This document shows, in pieces, positions 36,045 through 44,792 of a stretch of 64,000 nucleotides of DNA. The notes under the pieces were generated by a model, which did not search any database, had not been told where the DNA came from, and saw nothing but the letters and a program-made list of their open reading frames with translations. This stretch comes from an uncultured Chlamydia sp. (lineage in GTDB: Bacteria > Chlamydiota > Chlamydiia > Chlamydiales > Simkaniaceae): positions 329,942 through 393,941 of the forward strand of contig CAMGYI010000001.1 of the NCBI GenBank assembly GCA_946127115.1, in the 5' to 3' direction. Numbering within the stretch: the stretch's first letter is position 1; the number at the start of each line of letters is the position of its first letter. The translations under genes and the position numbers were made by a program.

Positions 36045-38223
36045 CGTCCCCCATCTCACTCTCAATGAGTTGATTGTAGACTCCACCTATTTTTTTTAGT
36101 TCTTCATGAGTCCCTCTTTCAACAACTTTTCCTTTGTCAAGAACAATGATCTCATCGCAATCTTGGATAGTACTTAGGCGGTGAGCGACCATGATCACCG
36201 AACACCCTCTTTTCCTAATATGATTCATGACAAGCTTTTCGGTACTAGAGTCAAGAGCGCTTGTTGCTTCATCCATAATTATAATAGAAGGGCTCACAAG
36301 AAGAGCTCGAGCAATCTCTAGCCTTTGCCGCTGTCCACCACTGAGGTTTCTTCCTCCTTCGATAAGCTCGGTATCATACCCTTCAGGACGTTCTAATATA
36401 TCGTTGTGAATACAGGCATCTTGCGTTGCTTTGATCAATACCTCATCTGGAATAGTGGCATCCCATAGTGTAATATTGTCTCGAATCGATCCACTAAAGA
36501 GGAAAATCTCTTGATCGACACTTGTGAGTGAGCGTTGCATGATTTCTTGAGACTGTTCCATAATAGGTTTCCCATCGTAGAGAATCTCCCCTTCCCAGGG
36601 CTCAATCAATCCTGTCGAGAATTTTGAGATAGTGGATTTGCCACATCCCGAGGGACCGACAAGGGCCACTCGCTGACCTGGACAAATTTTGATATTGAGT
36701 TTTTCAATCAGAGGCGGCGCTAAAGGGCTATATCCAAAGGTGACATTCTTAAACTCCAAATAACCATCGAGCTTGGGTTTATCTGATTTTTCGATTGTTC
36801 TTTTGGAATAGATACGATCGATAGGGCTCTTTAAAACATCATTGAGACGAATGAGCTCTACCTTGAGAAATTGGATCATCTGTCCAAAGTTTACAAAATT
36901 AACAATAGGGGTAATGAAGCTAATCAAAAGCATCTGGAGAGCCATCAAGGTTCCAAACGTTAAACTCCCTTGCATGGTTCGCCATCCGCCAATCCCCAAA
37001 AGAGCCGCTTGAGCAAGACCCTGAAATAAGATTGGTGAGGTTGTTAAAATTGAATCCTTTCGACTGATTTCTTGGAGCGAATTGATTTTTCTCGTATCAA
37101 AGCCAGCAAATGCAGCAAACGCATCACTTTCGGTTCCTGTAGCCTTAATGGTCTCTATTTGCTGGATCACCCCGACTGAATTCGCAGTTACGATAGACTG
37201 CTCTTTTTGAAGGCGGGCATAGGTATCTGTCCGTGCCCTTTGAACCAGGCGCATCACAACAAGGCTTCCTAGTCCCGCGAAAATTCCAATGAGAGCCACA
37301 GAGAAATCATACATGAACATCACAATTCCATAGAACACAACCAAAACCATTTGGATAGTCGGGGTTGCTAAAGCTCCTGTCATCATCTGTACAACAAGGT
37401 TATTTTGCCCCACTCGGTTTGCAATTTCTGCAGGAAACCTCTGGTAATAAAATGAAACAGGAAGGCGCAGGATGTGCCATAGAAAATCACTCGAGAAATG
37501 AATCGCCATTTTTGCATTCAGACGATTTAAGAAATATTGCTGAAGCCAGGTCAAAATACCTGAAAGTACCATGGCACAGAAGATTGCAAAGAGAAACTGT
37601 CCTTTCCATGGAAGGACATTCGTCACCAAGATATTATCAATAAAGATTCTTGTAAAAACAGGAACCCCTAGACCGGGAATAAGGAGACAAAGCCCTGCAA
37701 CTAGCACATAGAGCAGAGGCCTTTTAACCCCACGGAGACGGTGTTTCATATCCTCAAAAACACTGGGTTGCTTGCCCCCTTTTTTAAATGAAGACATTCG
37801 TTCAAAATGAAGGACAACTCCTGTATAGGCCTCATCAAATTCTTCATATGTCACCTTTCGAGGACCAAAAGCAGGATCGTTAAGATAAACGCATTTTTTT
37901 CCAAATCCCTCGAGAACAACAAAATGATTATAATCCCAAAAAAGAATCGCAGGTTTGTCGGTTTCATAGAGCTCTCGAAGCCCGTCTCGGTGTCCATTTC
38001 CCTCTAAACCAAACCTTTTTGCTGCATTCAGGAGATTAAGCGCATTACTTCCATCCCTAGAAACACCACACTCAATTCGGAGATCTTCCAGTGGAACATG
38101 TTTTCCGTAGTAGGCAAGAAGCATTGAAAGACACGCCGCTCCGCATTCGACATTCTCCATTTGGATCACCGTCGGAGTGTGGGCTCTCCATAACTTAGTT
38201 GGGCGAGGAATTATCTGCTCCAC
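36028..38223 (-). CDS. NHLM-type C39 peptidase/ABC exporter
   Basis: 731 residues. Residues 1-150 are a C39 bacteriocin-leader peptidase with oxyanion Gln ('VIQMENVECGAACLSML', Q21), catalytic C27, H100 ('WDYNHFVVLEGF') and D116 ('NDPAFG'). Six helices follow, then the ATPase: 'ALVGPSGCGKSTISK', LSGGQRQR and 'IIIMDEATSALDSST'. Such proteins cut precursors after a double-glycine-type leader while exporting the rest. All catalytic residues are present, so the enzyme looks functional. It lies 10 bases after the HlyD-like gene and overlaps the second ABC gene. Confidence 0.92.
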   Translation of the reverse strand: MEQIIPRPTKLWRAHTPTVIQMENVECGAACLSMLLAYYGKHVPLEDLRIECGVSRDGSNALNLLNAAKRFGLEGNGHRDGLRELYETDKPAILFWDYNHFVVLEGFGKKCVYLNDPAFGPRKVTYEEFDEAYTGVVLHFERMSSFKKGGKQPSVFEDMKHRLRGVKRPLLYVLVAGLCLLIPGLGVPVFTRIFIDNILVTNVLPWKGQFLFAIFCAMVLSGILTWLQQYFLNRLNAKMAIHFSSDFLWHILRLPVSFYYQRFPAEIANRVGQNNLVVQMMTGALATPTIQMVLVVFYGIVMFMYDFSVALIGIFAGLGSLVVMRLVQRARTDTYARLQKEQSIVTANSVGVIQQIETIKATGTESDAFAAFAGFDTRKINSLQEISRKDSILTTSPILFQGLAQAALLGIGGWRTMQGSLTFGTLMALQMLLISFITPIVNFVNFGQMIQFLKVELIRLNDVLKSPIDRIYSKRTIEKSDKPKLDGYLEFKNVTFGYSPLAPPLIEKLNIKICPGQRVALVGPSGCGKSTISKFSTGLIEPWEGEILYDGKPIMEQSQEIMQRSLTSVDQEIFLFSGSIRDNITLWDATIPDEVLIKATQDACIHNDILERPEGYDTELIEGGRNLSGGQRQRLEIARALLVSPSIIIMDEATSALDSSTEKLVMNHIRKRGCSVIMVAHRLSTIQDCDEIIVLDKGKVVERGTHEELKKIGGVYNQLIESEMGDDGSFV

Positions 38224-38233
38224 TACTTGCTCC

Positions 38234-39049
38234 TCATGATACGATGGGGATTAGATATGAAATCGGCCGCTTGTTTTCAATCGTCACCCGAACAGTCCCT
38301 GTTGACCCTGGATTTAACCGATCGGGAGGCCCTTTTCCAAAAGTCCATTTGATTCCTGATTTGTTATTTGGATCGAGACTAGGCTGAATGATAACCAGCT
38401 CTACAGTCGCCCCTTTAGTTAAAGCTTCTCGCGCCCTTTCAGAAGGGATGACTTTAAGTTGATCAGAAGTCGCTGAAACAGCATAGGGAGCGACCTGCTT
38501 AACCTTTCCCACAAGCTGCCCATACTTCTGCGTGTCAACAGCGTTAAGATCAACAGTCACCGGCATCCCTACTTGAATTCTCTCTCCCACCTGAGTGGGA
38601 ATGAATCCATAAACTTCCAATTGATTAGGAAATACTCTTTTCTGAAACCATAAAAGGACCTCCCCGACTTTTACTGCCTCCCCTTGACCAGCATCAATCT
38701 GAAAAACCTTTCCACTATGAGGAGCTAGAATTTGAGTACCGCTGCTGAGTTTCATTAGAGGGGTTCCAGCTGGAACTACCTGTTCCACTTTAACAAACAC
38801 CTGACTCACAACACCGTCAGAAGGACTTTTCATTGCAAACTGTGCCTCGGGAGCAAGGAGAATTCCTTGCCCTGTAGTAATAATCGGAATCTGTCCCATG
38901 ACAGACCATGCTACTATCACAAGGAGAATTGCACATAAAGAGATAAGAACAATCCATCCTCTAAGACGAACCACCACAAGCAGCTTGCTCAGTTGCGAGG
39001 GAGAGGAAAGTTTTTCTATCGTATCATGTCGAAAAATATCTCGGCTCAT
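38234..39049 (-). CDS. HlyD-like adaptor of the NHLM exporter
   Basis: 271 residues from the ATG chosen. An N-terminal helix ('GWIVLISLCAILLVIVAWSV') is followed by biotinyl-lipoyl-like halves: 'GILLAPEAQFAMKSPSDGVV' and 'GTQILAPHSGKVFQIDAGQG', then 'VGERIQVGMPVTVDLNAVD'. It would link the inner-membrane ABC pair to the periplasm or outer membrane. It is shorter than typical HlyD proteins because the long coiled-coil hairpin between the lipoyl halves is missing. First gene of the export operon, diverging from the leader-peptide gene. Confidence 0.82.
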   Translation of the reverse strand: MSRDIFRHDTIEKLSSPSQLSKLLVVVRLRGWIVLISLCAILLVIVAWSVMGQIPIITTGQGILLAPEAQFAMKSPSDGVVSQVFVKVEQVVPAGTPLMKLSSGTQILAPHSGKVFQIDAGQGEAVKVGEVLLWFQKRVFPNQLEVYGFIPTQVGERIQVGMPVTVDLNAVDTQKYGQLVGKVKQVAPYAVSATSDQLKVIPSERAREALTKGATVELVIIQPSLDPNNKSGIKWTFGKGPPDRLNPGSTGTVRVTIENKRPISYLIPIVS

Positions 39050-39102
39050 GAATTTTGTTAATAGCAATTGCAAATAATCAAATCAAGAATTACAACAAAA
39101 GA
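39050..39102. promoter_or_regulatory. Divergent intergenic region of the NHLM cluster
   Basis: 53 AT-rich bases separate the start of the HlyD-like adaptor (minus) from the leader-peptide gene (plus). Both promoters must lie here or overlap the coding starts. I see no convincing -35/-10 pair, and neither gene has a strong ribosome binding site. Confidence 0.35.
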
Positions 39103-39354
39103 ATGAAAGATAGCAGCTCAAACATCAAAAAATGGACCGTTTTGGTCAGGAAAGTCTGGGATAATCCCAACCTAAAAGAAGCCGTTTTGGCCAACTCACG
39201 TAAGTTTCTTATTTCCAACGGTTTCGAAATAAAAGAGTCGCAAGCCATTGAGGTTCATGAAAATACACCAAGCACTCTCCATCTTATTCTCCCCGAAAAG
39301 CCTTCCAGAGAGATCTCTGATGAAACATTAAGCCATATTGTTGCTGGATATTAG
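39103..39354 (+). CDS. NHLP-type leader peptide (nitrile hydratase-like precursor) without core
   Basis: 83 residues. The protein follows the nitrile-hydratase-alpha-like leader of NHLP precursors: 'VRKVWDNPNLKEAVLANSRK' (residues 15-34), 'ISNGFEIKESQAIEVHENTP' (37-56), STLHLILPEKP (57-67) and an acidic end 'SDETLSHIVAGY' (72-83). Normal precursors continue past a VAGG site with a core peptide; here the frame ends at VAGY with TAG. The assignment rests on the combination of these motifs and its place beside C39/ABC/HlyD genes. It could be a degenerate precursor, a stand-alone leader-like protein, or a core lost to insertion of mobile DNA. No ribosome binding site is clear. Confidence 0.78.
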   Translation: MKDSSSNIKKWTVLVRKVWDNPNLKEAVLANSRKFLISNGFEIKESQAIEVHENTPSTLHLILPEKPSREISDETLSHIVAGY

Positions 39355-39399
39355 ATAGTGTCGTCAAATTATGTTTCTCCAAAGCTAGATACATCTAAT

Positions 39400-39545
39400 C
39401 TGGACAGCTGCCAGGAAAGAAACGGTTTTGCTCAGCTTGTAATAGCCATGATTACCGTTAAAACTGTCAACTTCGCACACCTTGTTAAACAGCATTTATG
39501 ATTGAGTCTTCTCATGAGTCATTCTATAAGCGCATACAGAGGTTC
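39400..39545 (+). pseudogene. Remnant of an IS4-like transposase N-terminus
   Basis: Translation gives 'QLVIAMITVKTVNFAHLV' and then, after a one-base shift, 'ESFYKRIQRF', matching the start of IS4-type transposases ('KTVNF...' and 'YKRIQRFF'). The fragment has no start, no catalytic DDE region and at least one frameshift. It begins about 45 bases after the leader-peptide stop codon. Confidence 0.5.
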
Positions 39546-39634
39546 TCAGGAACTTCTAACTTCCTTATTCAATGTTTGGCTGGAGAAGATCTTCATACCC
39601 GAGCTAAAACCTGGGCAGGTTGTTATCGATCGGG
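39545..39634 (+). pseudogene. Remnant of an IS630-like transposase C-terminus
   Basis: The frame reads 'LFNVWLEKIFIPELKPGQVV' followed by 'IDRAF', very close to the IS630-type segment before the catalytic 'DNA.FH' Asp. The expected Asp-Asn-Ala has decayed. The fragment joins the IS4-like remnant directly, suggesting successive insertions or rearrangement. Confidence 0.5.
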
Positions 39635-39694
39635 CTTTTTTAGATGTCTCTATTTAATGAAAATTTAAAGTTAAACAACTATATTGAAAAAAAT

Positions 39695-40261
39695 ATGACG
39701 AAGAAATTGACACCCTACGTCAAGCGACGGAATGTAAAAAAAACAAAAGAACCTACTAAAAAAGTAGCGAATTCTAGAGGCGATCCTTTCTTTGTCGTGC
39801 AACAACATGCCGCAAGCTCCATGCATTATGACCTTCGCCTTGAAGTTAATGGCATAATGAAATCATGGGTTGTTCCAAAAGGACCTTCCCTCAATCCTAA
39901 GGATAAACGTCTGGCCATTCTCACAGATGATCATCCCCTCTCTTATAAGAACTTCGAAGGGGTGATTCCCAAGGGGGAGTATGGTGCTGGAGCAGTTATT
40001 GTTTGGGATCGAGGAAAATATAAAAATATTAAAACCAATAAGCAGAGAAAGTCTCTTACAATGAAAAAAGCTTTCAGCCTCGGAACGATTGAAGTCATCT
40101 TTAAAGGGAACAAGCTTAAAGGAGCCTTTGCCCTCATTCGGATGAGAGATAAAAACTGGCTCCTTATTAAGATGAATGATGAGTACGCCGATCGGTGCAA
40201 AAATATTGCCATATCAGAGCCCTATTCAGTCAAATCAGGAAGAACAATCCATGAACTTTAA
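39695..40261 (+). CDS. Stand-alone LigD-type 3'-phosphoesterase (PE domain)
   Basis: 188 residues from the ATG used; an ATG 51 bases upstream also fits but overlaps the transposase remnant. The protein is the phosphoesterase domain of bacterial LigD: 'FFVVQQHAASSMHYDLRLEV' with the conserved His and HYDLRLE metal-site residues, 'SWVVPKGPSLNPKDKRLAI', 'FEGVIPKGEYGAGAVIVWD' and the closing 'PYSVKSGRTIHEL'. It would trim 3'-phosphate or ribonucleotide ends at DNA breaks. No ligase, polymerase or Ku gene is in the window. Confidence 0.88.
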   Translation: MTKKLTPYVKRRNVKKTKEPTKKVANSRGDPFFVVQQHAASSMHYDLRLEVNGIMKSWVVPKGPSLNPKDKRLAILTDDHPLSYKNFEGVIPKGEYGAGAVIVWDRGKYKNIKTNKQRKSLTMKKAFSLGTIEVIFKGNKLKGAFALIRMRDKNWLLIKMNDEYADRCKNIAISEPYSVKSGRTIHEL

Positions 40262-40454
40262 AAAGCCAATATTGACAACTCTGATCCAAAGCGGACTTTT
40301 GAAAAAAGGATTCTCCTATATTTTCGAAACAGGTCACACCAATCCATAATTTGAAATCAGGCAAATCTCTTATTGTTTACCAGCAAATTTTTATGGAGAG
40401 CAGACCCTATGAATTTTTCTTAAACGACAAAAGGAACCCCTATCCGCCTAAACA

Positions 40455-40527
40455 TAGCGGCACACGGACTCGAACCATGGACACGCGGATTATGATTCCG
40501 CTGCTCTACCAACTGAGCTATGCCGCC
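40455..40527 (-). tRNA. tRNA-Met(CAT), elongator type
   Basis: A 73-base cloverleaf on the minus strand: acceptor GGCGGCA pairs with TGCCGCT (closing G:U), D arm GCTC...GAGC, anticodon stem GCGGA/TCCGC with loop ATCATAA, T arm CATGG/CCGTG-like with TTCGAGT. The anticodon is CAT. It lacks the initiator's GGG/CCC anticodon stem. A tRNA-Ile2 with lysidine cannot be fully excluded, but the body resembles elongator tRNA-Met. CCA is not encoded. Confidence 0.88.
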
Positions 40528-40534
40528 GAGAAAT

Positions 40535-40607
<73 letters not shown>

Positions 40608-40634
40608 GCAGATTAAACGGTGATTGTAGTCCTG

Positions 40635-41867
40635 CTATGATTTTTTCTCAAGGGAAATGTTTGAATTAATTAGATTCCACGTGCGAAACGAAACGCCAAG
40701 TGTTTTTTGAGCAGCATATTTTCCCTTCTCACTCATTTCTAAATGAAGTTTTGAGTCACAAAGAAGTTTTTCGATTGCTTCGGTGAGATCCTTAGGTTTA
40801 ACCTTTATTCCTCCTCCCGCTTCAGTGAGCTGGCGCTCGAGGTCAACTTGCTGATGCATGTAGGGGCCAAAGAGAGTGGGAATTCCCATCTTGGCCGGTT
40901 CAAAAATATCATGGCCTCCAATCCCTTTTACAAAACTCCCCCCAACAATTGCAAGATATGACAGATGATAACAGGCAGGCAGAACGCCCATTTGATCAAC
41001 AACGGTTACTTGAGGATGATGAAATGACGCTTTAACTTTCTTGAATCGTTCAGGATGGCGCGGAACAACGAGAACTTTTAAATGGATATCTTCTGTAAGA
41101 AGTGGAAGAAGAGCAGTCAACAAAAGAGTCTCTTCTCCATCATGGGTCGAGCCCAGGGTTATCACCCGATCATTTGTTTTGAGCTTCAGACTCTTTCGAA
41201 ATGTATCGAGGATATCAGGTTCTGCTGAAGGGATATCGAACTTCAGGTTTCCTGTAATGGTAAGCTTTTCCGGAGGAATTCCCAGTTTGAGGAATCTTTC
41301 GAGATAACTCTCTCCTTGAAGACAAAAATGATCAACAGAAGAAAATAGAGTTCGAGCCAAGAGAGGAAAAGTCAGATACCTCTTAAGGGATTTTTCAGAG
41401 AGTTTTCCATTTACTACAACAATATGTCCCCCACATTTCTTTACCTCAGTCATAAGATTCAACCAATAGTCCCCTTCCACTAGTATCAGAAGGTTAGGCT
41501 GGAGGGTTTGTATAAAAGGCTTGATAACCCATGAAAAGTCAAGTGGAAGGAAATGGATTGCATCAGCATCGAGGATCGAGCGTTTTGCTTGTTCCTGTCC
41601 GGTTTCTGTCACCGTAGTCACAAAAATAAATGCGGCAGGGCGGCTCTTTCGGATATGAGGAACAAGAGTGGATAATGCCTTTGTCTCTCCCATTGAAACG
41701 GCGTGGAGCCAGATAACCTCTTTGTCTCCCCCATCAGGGGCTTCGGGTTTTAGTCGAAGCTTTAAGCTCTTCCGGTACTTCTTCTTAAACAAGAAATCGA
41801 TAAGAAGCTTCGGAAAGAAAAAAATCACGAGAGCAAATAGCGCTGTATTGTATAGAAGTCGTGTCAT
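40635..41867 (-). CDS. waaA: KDO transferase (GT30)
   Basis: 410 residues. An N-terminal helix anchors it to the inner membrane; 'VIWLHAVSMGETKALSTLVP' contains the essential Glu, and 'RHPERFKKVKASF', 'VGGSFVKGIGGHDIFEPAKM' and 'PTLFGPYMHQQVD' are GT30 signatures. It adds KDO residues to lipid A precursor; the chlamydial enzyme (GseA) makes the genus-type KDO oligosaccharide. Number of KDO residues added cannot be read here. The start overlaps the leuS stop in an ATGA, the same pair order as in C. trachomatis. Confidence 0.95.
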   Translation of the reverse strand: MTRLLYNTALFALVIFFFPKLLIDFLFKKKYRKSLKLRLKPEAPDGGDKEVIWLHAVSMGETKALSTLVPHIRKSRPAAFIFVTTVTETGQEQAKRSILDADAIHFLPLDFSWVIKPFIQTLQPNLLILVEGDYWLNLMTEVKKCGGHIVVVNGKLSEKSLKRYLTFPLLARTLFSSVDHFCLQGESYLERFLKLGIPPEKLTITGNLKFDIPSAEPDILDTFRKSLKLKTNDRVITLGSTHDGEETLLLTALLPLLTEDIHLKVLVVPRHPERFKKVKASFHHPQVTVVDQMGVLPACYHLSYLAIVGGSFVKGIGGHDIFEPAKMGIPTLFGPYMHQQVDLERQLTEAGGGIKVKPKDLTEAIEKLLCDSKLHLEMSEKGKYAAQKTLGVSFRTWNLINSNISLEKKS

Positions 41868-44386
41868 AATTTTACAACGATATTGAGAAGTTTCTCTGGT
41901 ATGAAGATCACCTTTACAATCTCTCCGTTAATATGCTTTGCTATTCTTTCATCTTTTTGAACCACTTCAAGTAAATCCTCTTGGGTTTGTCCTTTTGGAA
42001 GGTCCCACTTGCCGCGAAATTTTCCATTTACTTGAATAACATAGGTGGCATTTTCCTCGGTCAGGTACTTCGAATCAGCCTTTGGAAAGGGAACAAAAGT
42101 GATAGATTCTCGATTCCCCAAATGGTTCCAACATTCTTCTGCAATATGAGGAGCAAAGGGAGCCAGGGCTTGGGTTGCCATTCTGAGCCCCTGTTTTGAG
42201 TAAGAATCAAGTTTAGAAAAGGCATTGATAAATTCCATCATTTTAGCAATGGCTGTGTTGAAAAGCATTTCCTCAATATCTTTCTGAACTCCGTCAACTA
42301 GCTTATGTGCAAGTTTTAGCCCCTCATCGGTTTCTTTAACTCTATCAGAAAACACAAGTGCATGAAAACGATCTAAAAACCGGCGGCATCCACTAATGGC
42401 ATCACCATTCCAGAGTTTTTCCTTATCAAAAGGGCCCATGAACATTTCATAGAGGCGGAGGGAGTCCGCTCCATACTCTTTGATGATTTCATCTGGGGTT
42501 ATTCCGTTAAGTTTTGACTTGGACATCTTCTCAACAAGCTGCAGTAGCCCTTTGCGCCCCACAGTATCTTCTGGAGAAACATATCCTCCATCAGGATTTT
42601 TATATGCTTTTGCAGTGACAAGCCCTTGGTTTCTAAGCGTTTGAAAAGGTTCAATTGTTGAAACATAACCACAGTCATAAAGAACCTTATGCCAAAAACG
42701 AGAGTAGAGGAGGTGGAGAACAGCATGTTCGACTCCACCAACATACATATCGACAGGCATCCAGTAGTTTTCTTCTTTCTCGCCCCAAGCACTTTTTTCA
42801 TTGTGGGGATCGCAAAAGCGCAAATAGTACCAACAAGATCCTGCCCACTGAGGCATAGTGTTGGTTTCTCGGCGCGCCTTTTTACCTGTTTTGGGATCGG
42901 TAATATGGACCCATTCTGTGACGTTATCAAGCGGAGTTTTAGATTCCCCCTGAGGCTTATATTCGCTCACTTTAGGAAGCGTTAACGGAAGCTCATCTAA
43001 GTCTAAAGTGCGCTTGGTTCCATCCTCAAAGTGGAGAACAGGCACAGGCTCCCCCCAATACCGTTGACGAGAAAAGAGCCAATCTCGAAGTTTATAGGTC
43101 GTGCAACGCTCACCCACTCCTTCTTTCTCCAACCAATCCGCAACGGCATTCTTTGCGGCTTCAATCTCTAGGCCATTAATGTCGAGTTTGTCGCTCTTCC
43201 CATTGATGGCCTTTCCGCCTGTGTTTGAACAGCGCCTTCCCGCTAGGACTTCTATCCGTAAATCTTCTTTTGTCATTCCGTCAGGAACTTCTTCAACATA
43301 GGGATCGTACGGAGGGATAACAGGAAGACCATACTTTTTAACAAATTCAAAATCTCGTTCATCTCCACCAGGTACTCCCATAACAGCTCCGGTTCCGTAT
43401 CCCATGAGAACATAATCAGCAACCCAAATGGGGATCAATTCGTCATTAACGGGATTAATCGCGTAGGATCCGGTCCAAACACCTGTCTTATCTTTCGCAA
43501 GCTCTGTTCTCTCAAAATCACTTTTTTTCACAGTTTCCTTTAGATAAGCTTTTACTTTACCCTGTTGCTCCTTTGTTATGATCTCTTTCACGGCAGGGTG
43601 TTCGGGAGAAACGACTAAAAATGTGGTGGCAAATAAGGTGTCGTGACGAGTTGTATACACAGCAATAGTTTGCTTGGTTTCATTTTCCAAAAAGATGACC
43701 TTGGCTCCACAGCTCTTGCCAATCCAATTACGTTGAAGCGTCTTGAGGTAGTCAGGCCAATCCAATGTGTCAAGATCATCTAAAAGCCGTTCGGCATATT
43801 CGGTAATTTTTAGGACCCATTGCCTTAAAGGGCGCCTTTCAACACAAAACCCCCCCTCTTTGGACTTTCCCTCTTCGACCTCTTCATTTGCAAGAACAGT
43901 TCCCAGCTCTGGGCAATAGTTCACTAGAATCTCTGCTTCATAAGCAAGCTCTTTTTCACAAAGCTTAGTAAAAATCCATTGTGTCCATTTATAGTAGTCT
44001 GGATCACTGGTTGCAAACTCTCGTTCCCAATCATAACTGAAACCTAGTGACTGCAACTGTCGTCGATAGGTATTGATGTTACTTTCAGTCGTTATTTTTG
44101 GATGAGTACCCGTCCTGATAGCATACTGCTCTGCTTGAAGTCCAAAGCTATCCCATCCCATCGGGTGGAGAACGTTGTATCCTTGTTGACGCTTATAGCG
44201 TGCCAAAATGTCCGTAGCTGTGTATCCAGTAACATGCCCTACGTGGAGCCCTGCACCTGAAGGATAGGGAAACATATCTAAGATATAATACTTGGGTTTT
44301 CCAAGATCGATTTCAGCTTTAAAAAGCTTTTTTTCTTTCCAAAACTTCTGCCATTTTTTTTCAATTTCGACATGATCGTACTTCAT
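41864..44386 (-). CDS. leuS: Leucyl-tRNA synthetase
   Basis: 840 residues, full length. Class I marks are 'PSGAGLHVGHVTGYTATDIL' (HIGH as HVGH), 'VLHPMGWDSFGLQAEQYAI' and the KMSKS loop 'LVEKMSKSKLNGITPDEI'. The CP1 editing domain lies between (for example 'TTRHDTLFATTFLVVSPEHP', with the T-rich and D elements that clear mischarged tRNA). First gene of an operon with waaA and probably the two tRNA-Met genes. Confidence 0.97.
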   Translation of the reverse strand: MKYDHVEIEKKWQKFWKEKKLFKAEIDLGKPKYYILDMFPYPSGAGLHVGHVTGYTATDILARYKRQQGYNVLHPMGWDSFGLQAEQYAIRTGTHPKITTESNINTYRRQLQSLGFSYDWEREFATSDPDYYKWTQWIFTKLCEKELAYEAEILVNYCPELGTVLANEEVEEGKSKEGGFCVERRPLRQWVLKITEYAERLLDDLDTLDWPDYLKTLQRNWIGKSCGAKVIFLENETKQTIAVYTTRHDTLFATTFLVVSPEHPAVKEIITKEQQGKVKAYLKETVKKSDFERTELAKDKTGVWTGSYAINPVNDELIPIWVADYVLMGYGTGAVMGVPGGDERDFEFVKKYGLPVIPPYDPYVEEVPDGMTKEDLRIEVLAGRRCSNTGGKAINGKSDKLDINGLEIEAAKNAVADWLEKEGVGERCTTYKLRDWLFSRQRYWGEPVPVLHFEDGTKRTLDLDELPLTLPKVSEYKPQGESKTPLDNVTEWVHITDPKTGKKARRETNTMPQWAGSCWYYLRFCDPHNEKSAWGEKEENYWMPVDMYVGGVEHAVLHLLYSRFWHKVLYDCGYVSTIEPFQTLRNQGLVTAKAYKNPDGGYVSPEDTVGRKGLLQLVEKMSKSKLNGITPDEIIKEYGADSLRLYEMFMGPFDKEKLWNGDAISGCRRFLDRFHALVFSDRVKETDEGLKLAHKLVDGVQKDIEEMLFNTAIAKMMEFINAFSKLDSYSKQGLRMATQALAPFAPHIAEECWNHLGNRESITFVPFPKADSKYLTEENATYVIQVNGKFRGKWDLPKGQTQEDLLEVVQKDERIAKHINGEIVKVIFIPEKLLNIVVKL

Positions 44387-44428
44387 GAGGCTATCCGCTG
44401 TTGATTAAGGATCATGTTTTTTTTTGTG

Positions 44429-44508
44429 TTTTTTGCAGATTTTTGGATCTCTCTGAAATCCCAGCTTAGTAAATTGAAGCAGGAAAAGATCCAAAAATCT
44501 ACAAAGAA
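44429..44508. repeat. Inverted repeat upstream of leuS
   Basis: AGATTTTTGGATC (44437-44449) and GATCCAAAAATCT (44488-44500) are perfect 13-base complements separated by 38 bases. With one mismatch and a G:U the arms extend to about 21 bases each (44429-44449 and 44488-44508). It lies in the 406-base spacer between leuS and a divergent gene, where the leuS leader should be. No target-site duplication is evident. The rest of the spacer shows only the promoter listed at 44715-44743. Confidence 0.6.
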
Positions 44509-44714
44509 AGGCCTAATAAGAGGCTGTTTATCATAGCAGGATAGTTTCATAGACGCACTATTTGAAGTTTTCAAGCGAGCTTACCAAAGCAAAAAAAAAA
44601 AAGATAGTGTGAAGATCTACTTATCAAAGGAATTATCGATGATTATATTATCGATAATAGGATCAAACAGAGAGGAGTATATAATAGACATAAATTAATT
44701 ATTTTACTTGGCGC

Positions 44715-44743
44715 TTGCAATAAATAATGTATTTTCATATTAT
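44715..44743 (+). promoter_or_regulatory. Promoter candidate for the 481-residue protein gene
   Basis: TTGCAA at 44715-44720 and TATTAT at 44738-44743 with a 17-base spacer; a perfect TATAAT overlaps at 44741-44746 with a 20-base spacer. AT-rich DNA follows up to the ATG at 44793. Confidence 0.5.
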
Positions 44744-44792
44744 AATATCTGGAAGGTAATTCAAATTATAATTTTACAAAGAATGGAAATCA

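Noticed and set aside
42499-42930. 143-codon minus-strand frame inside leuS
   Set aside because: Lies entirely within a clear leuS coding region in another frame.
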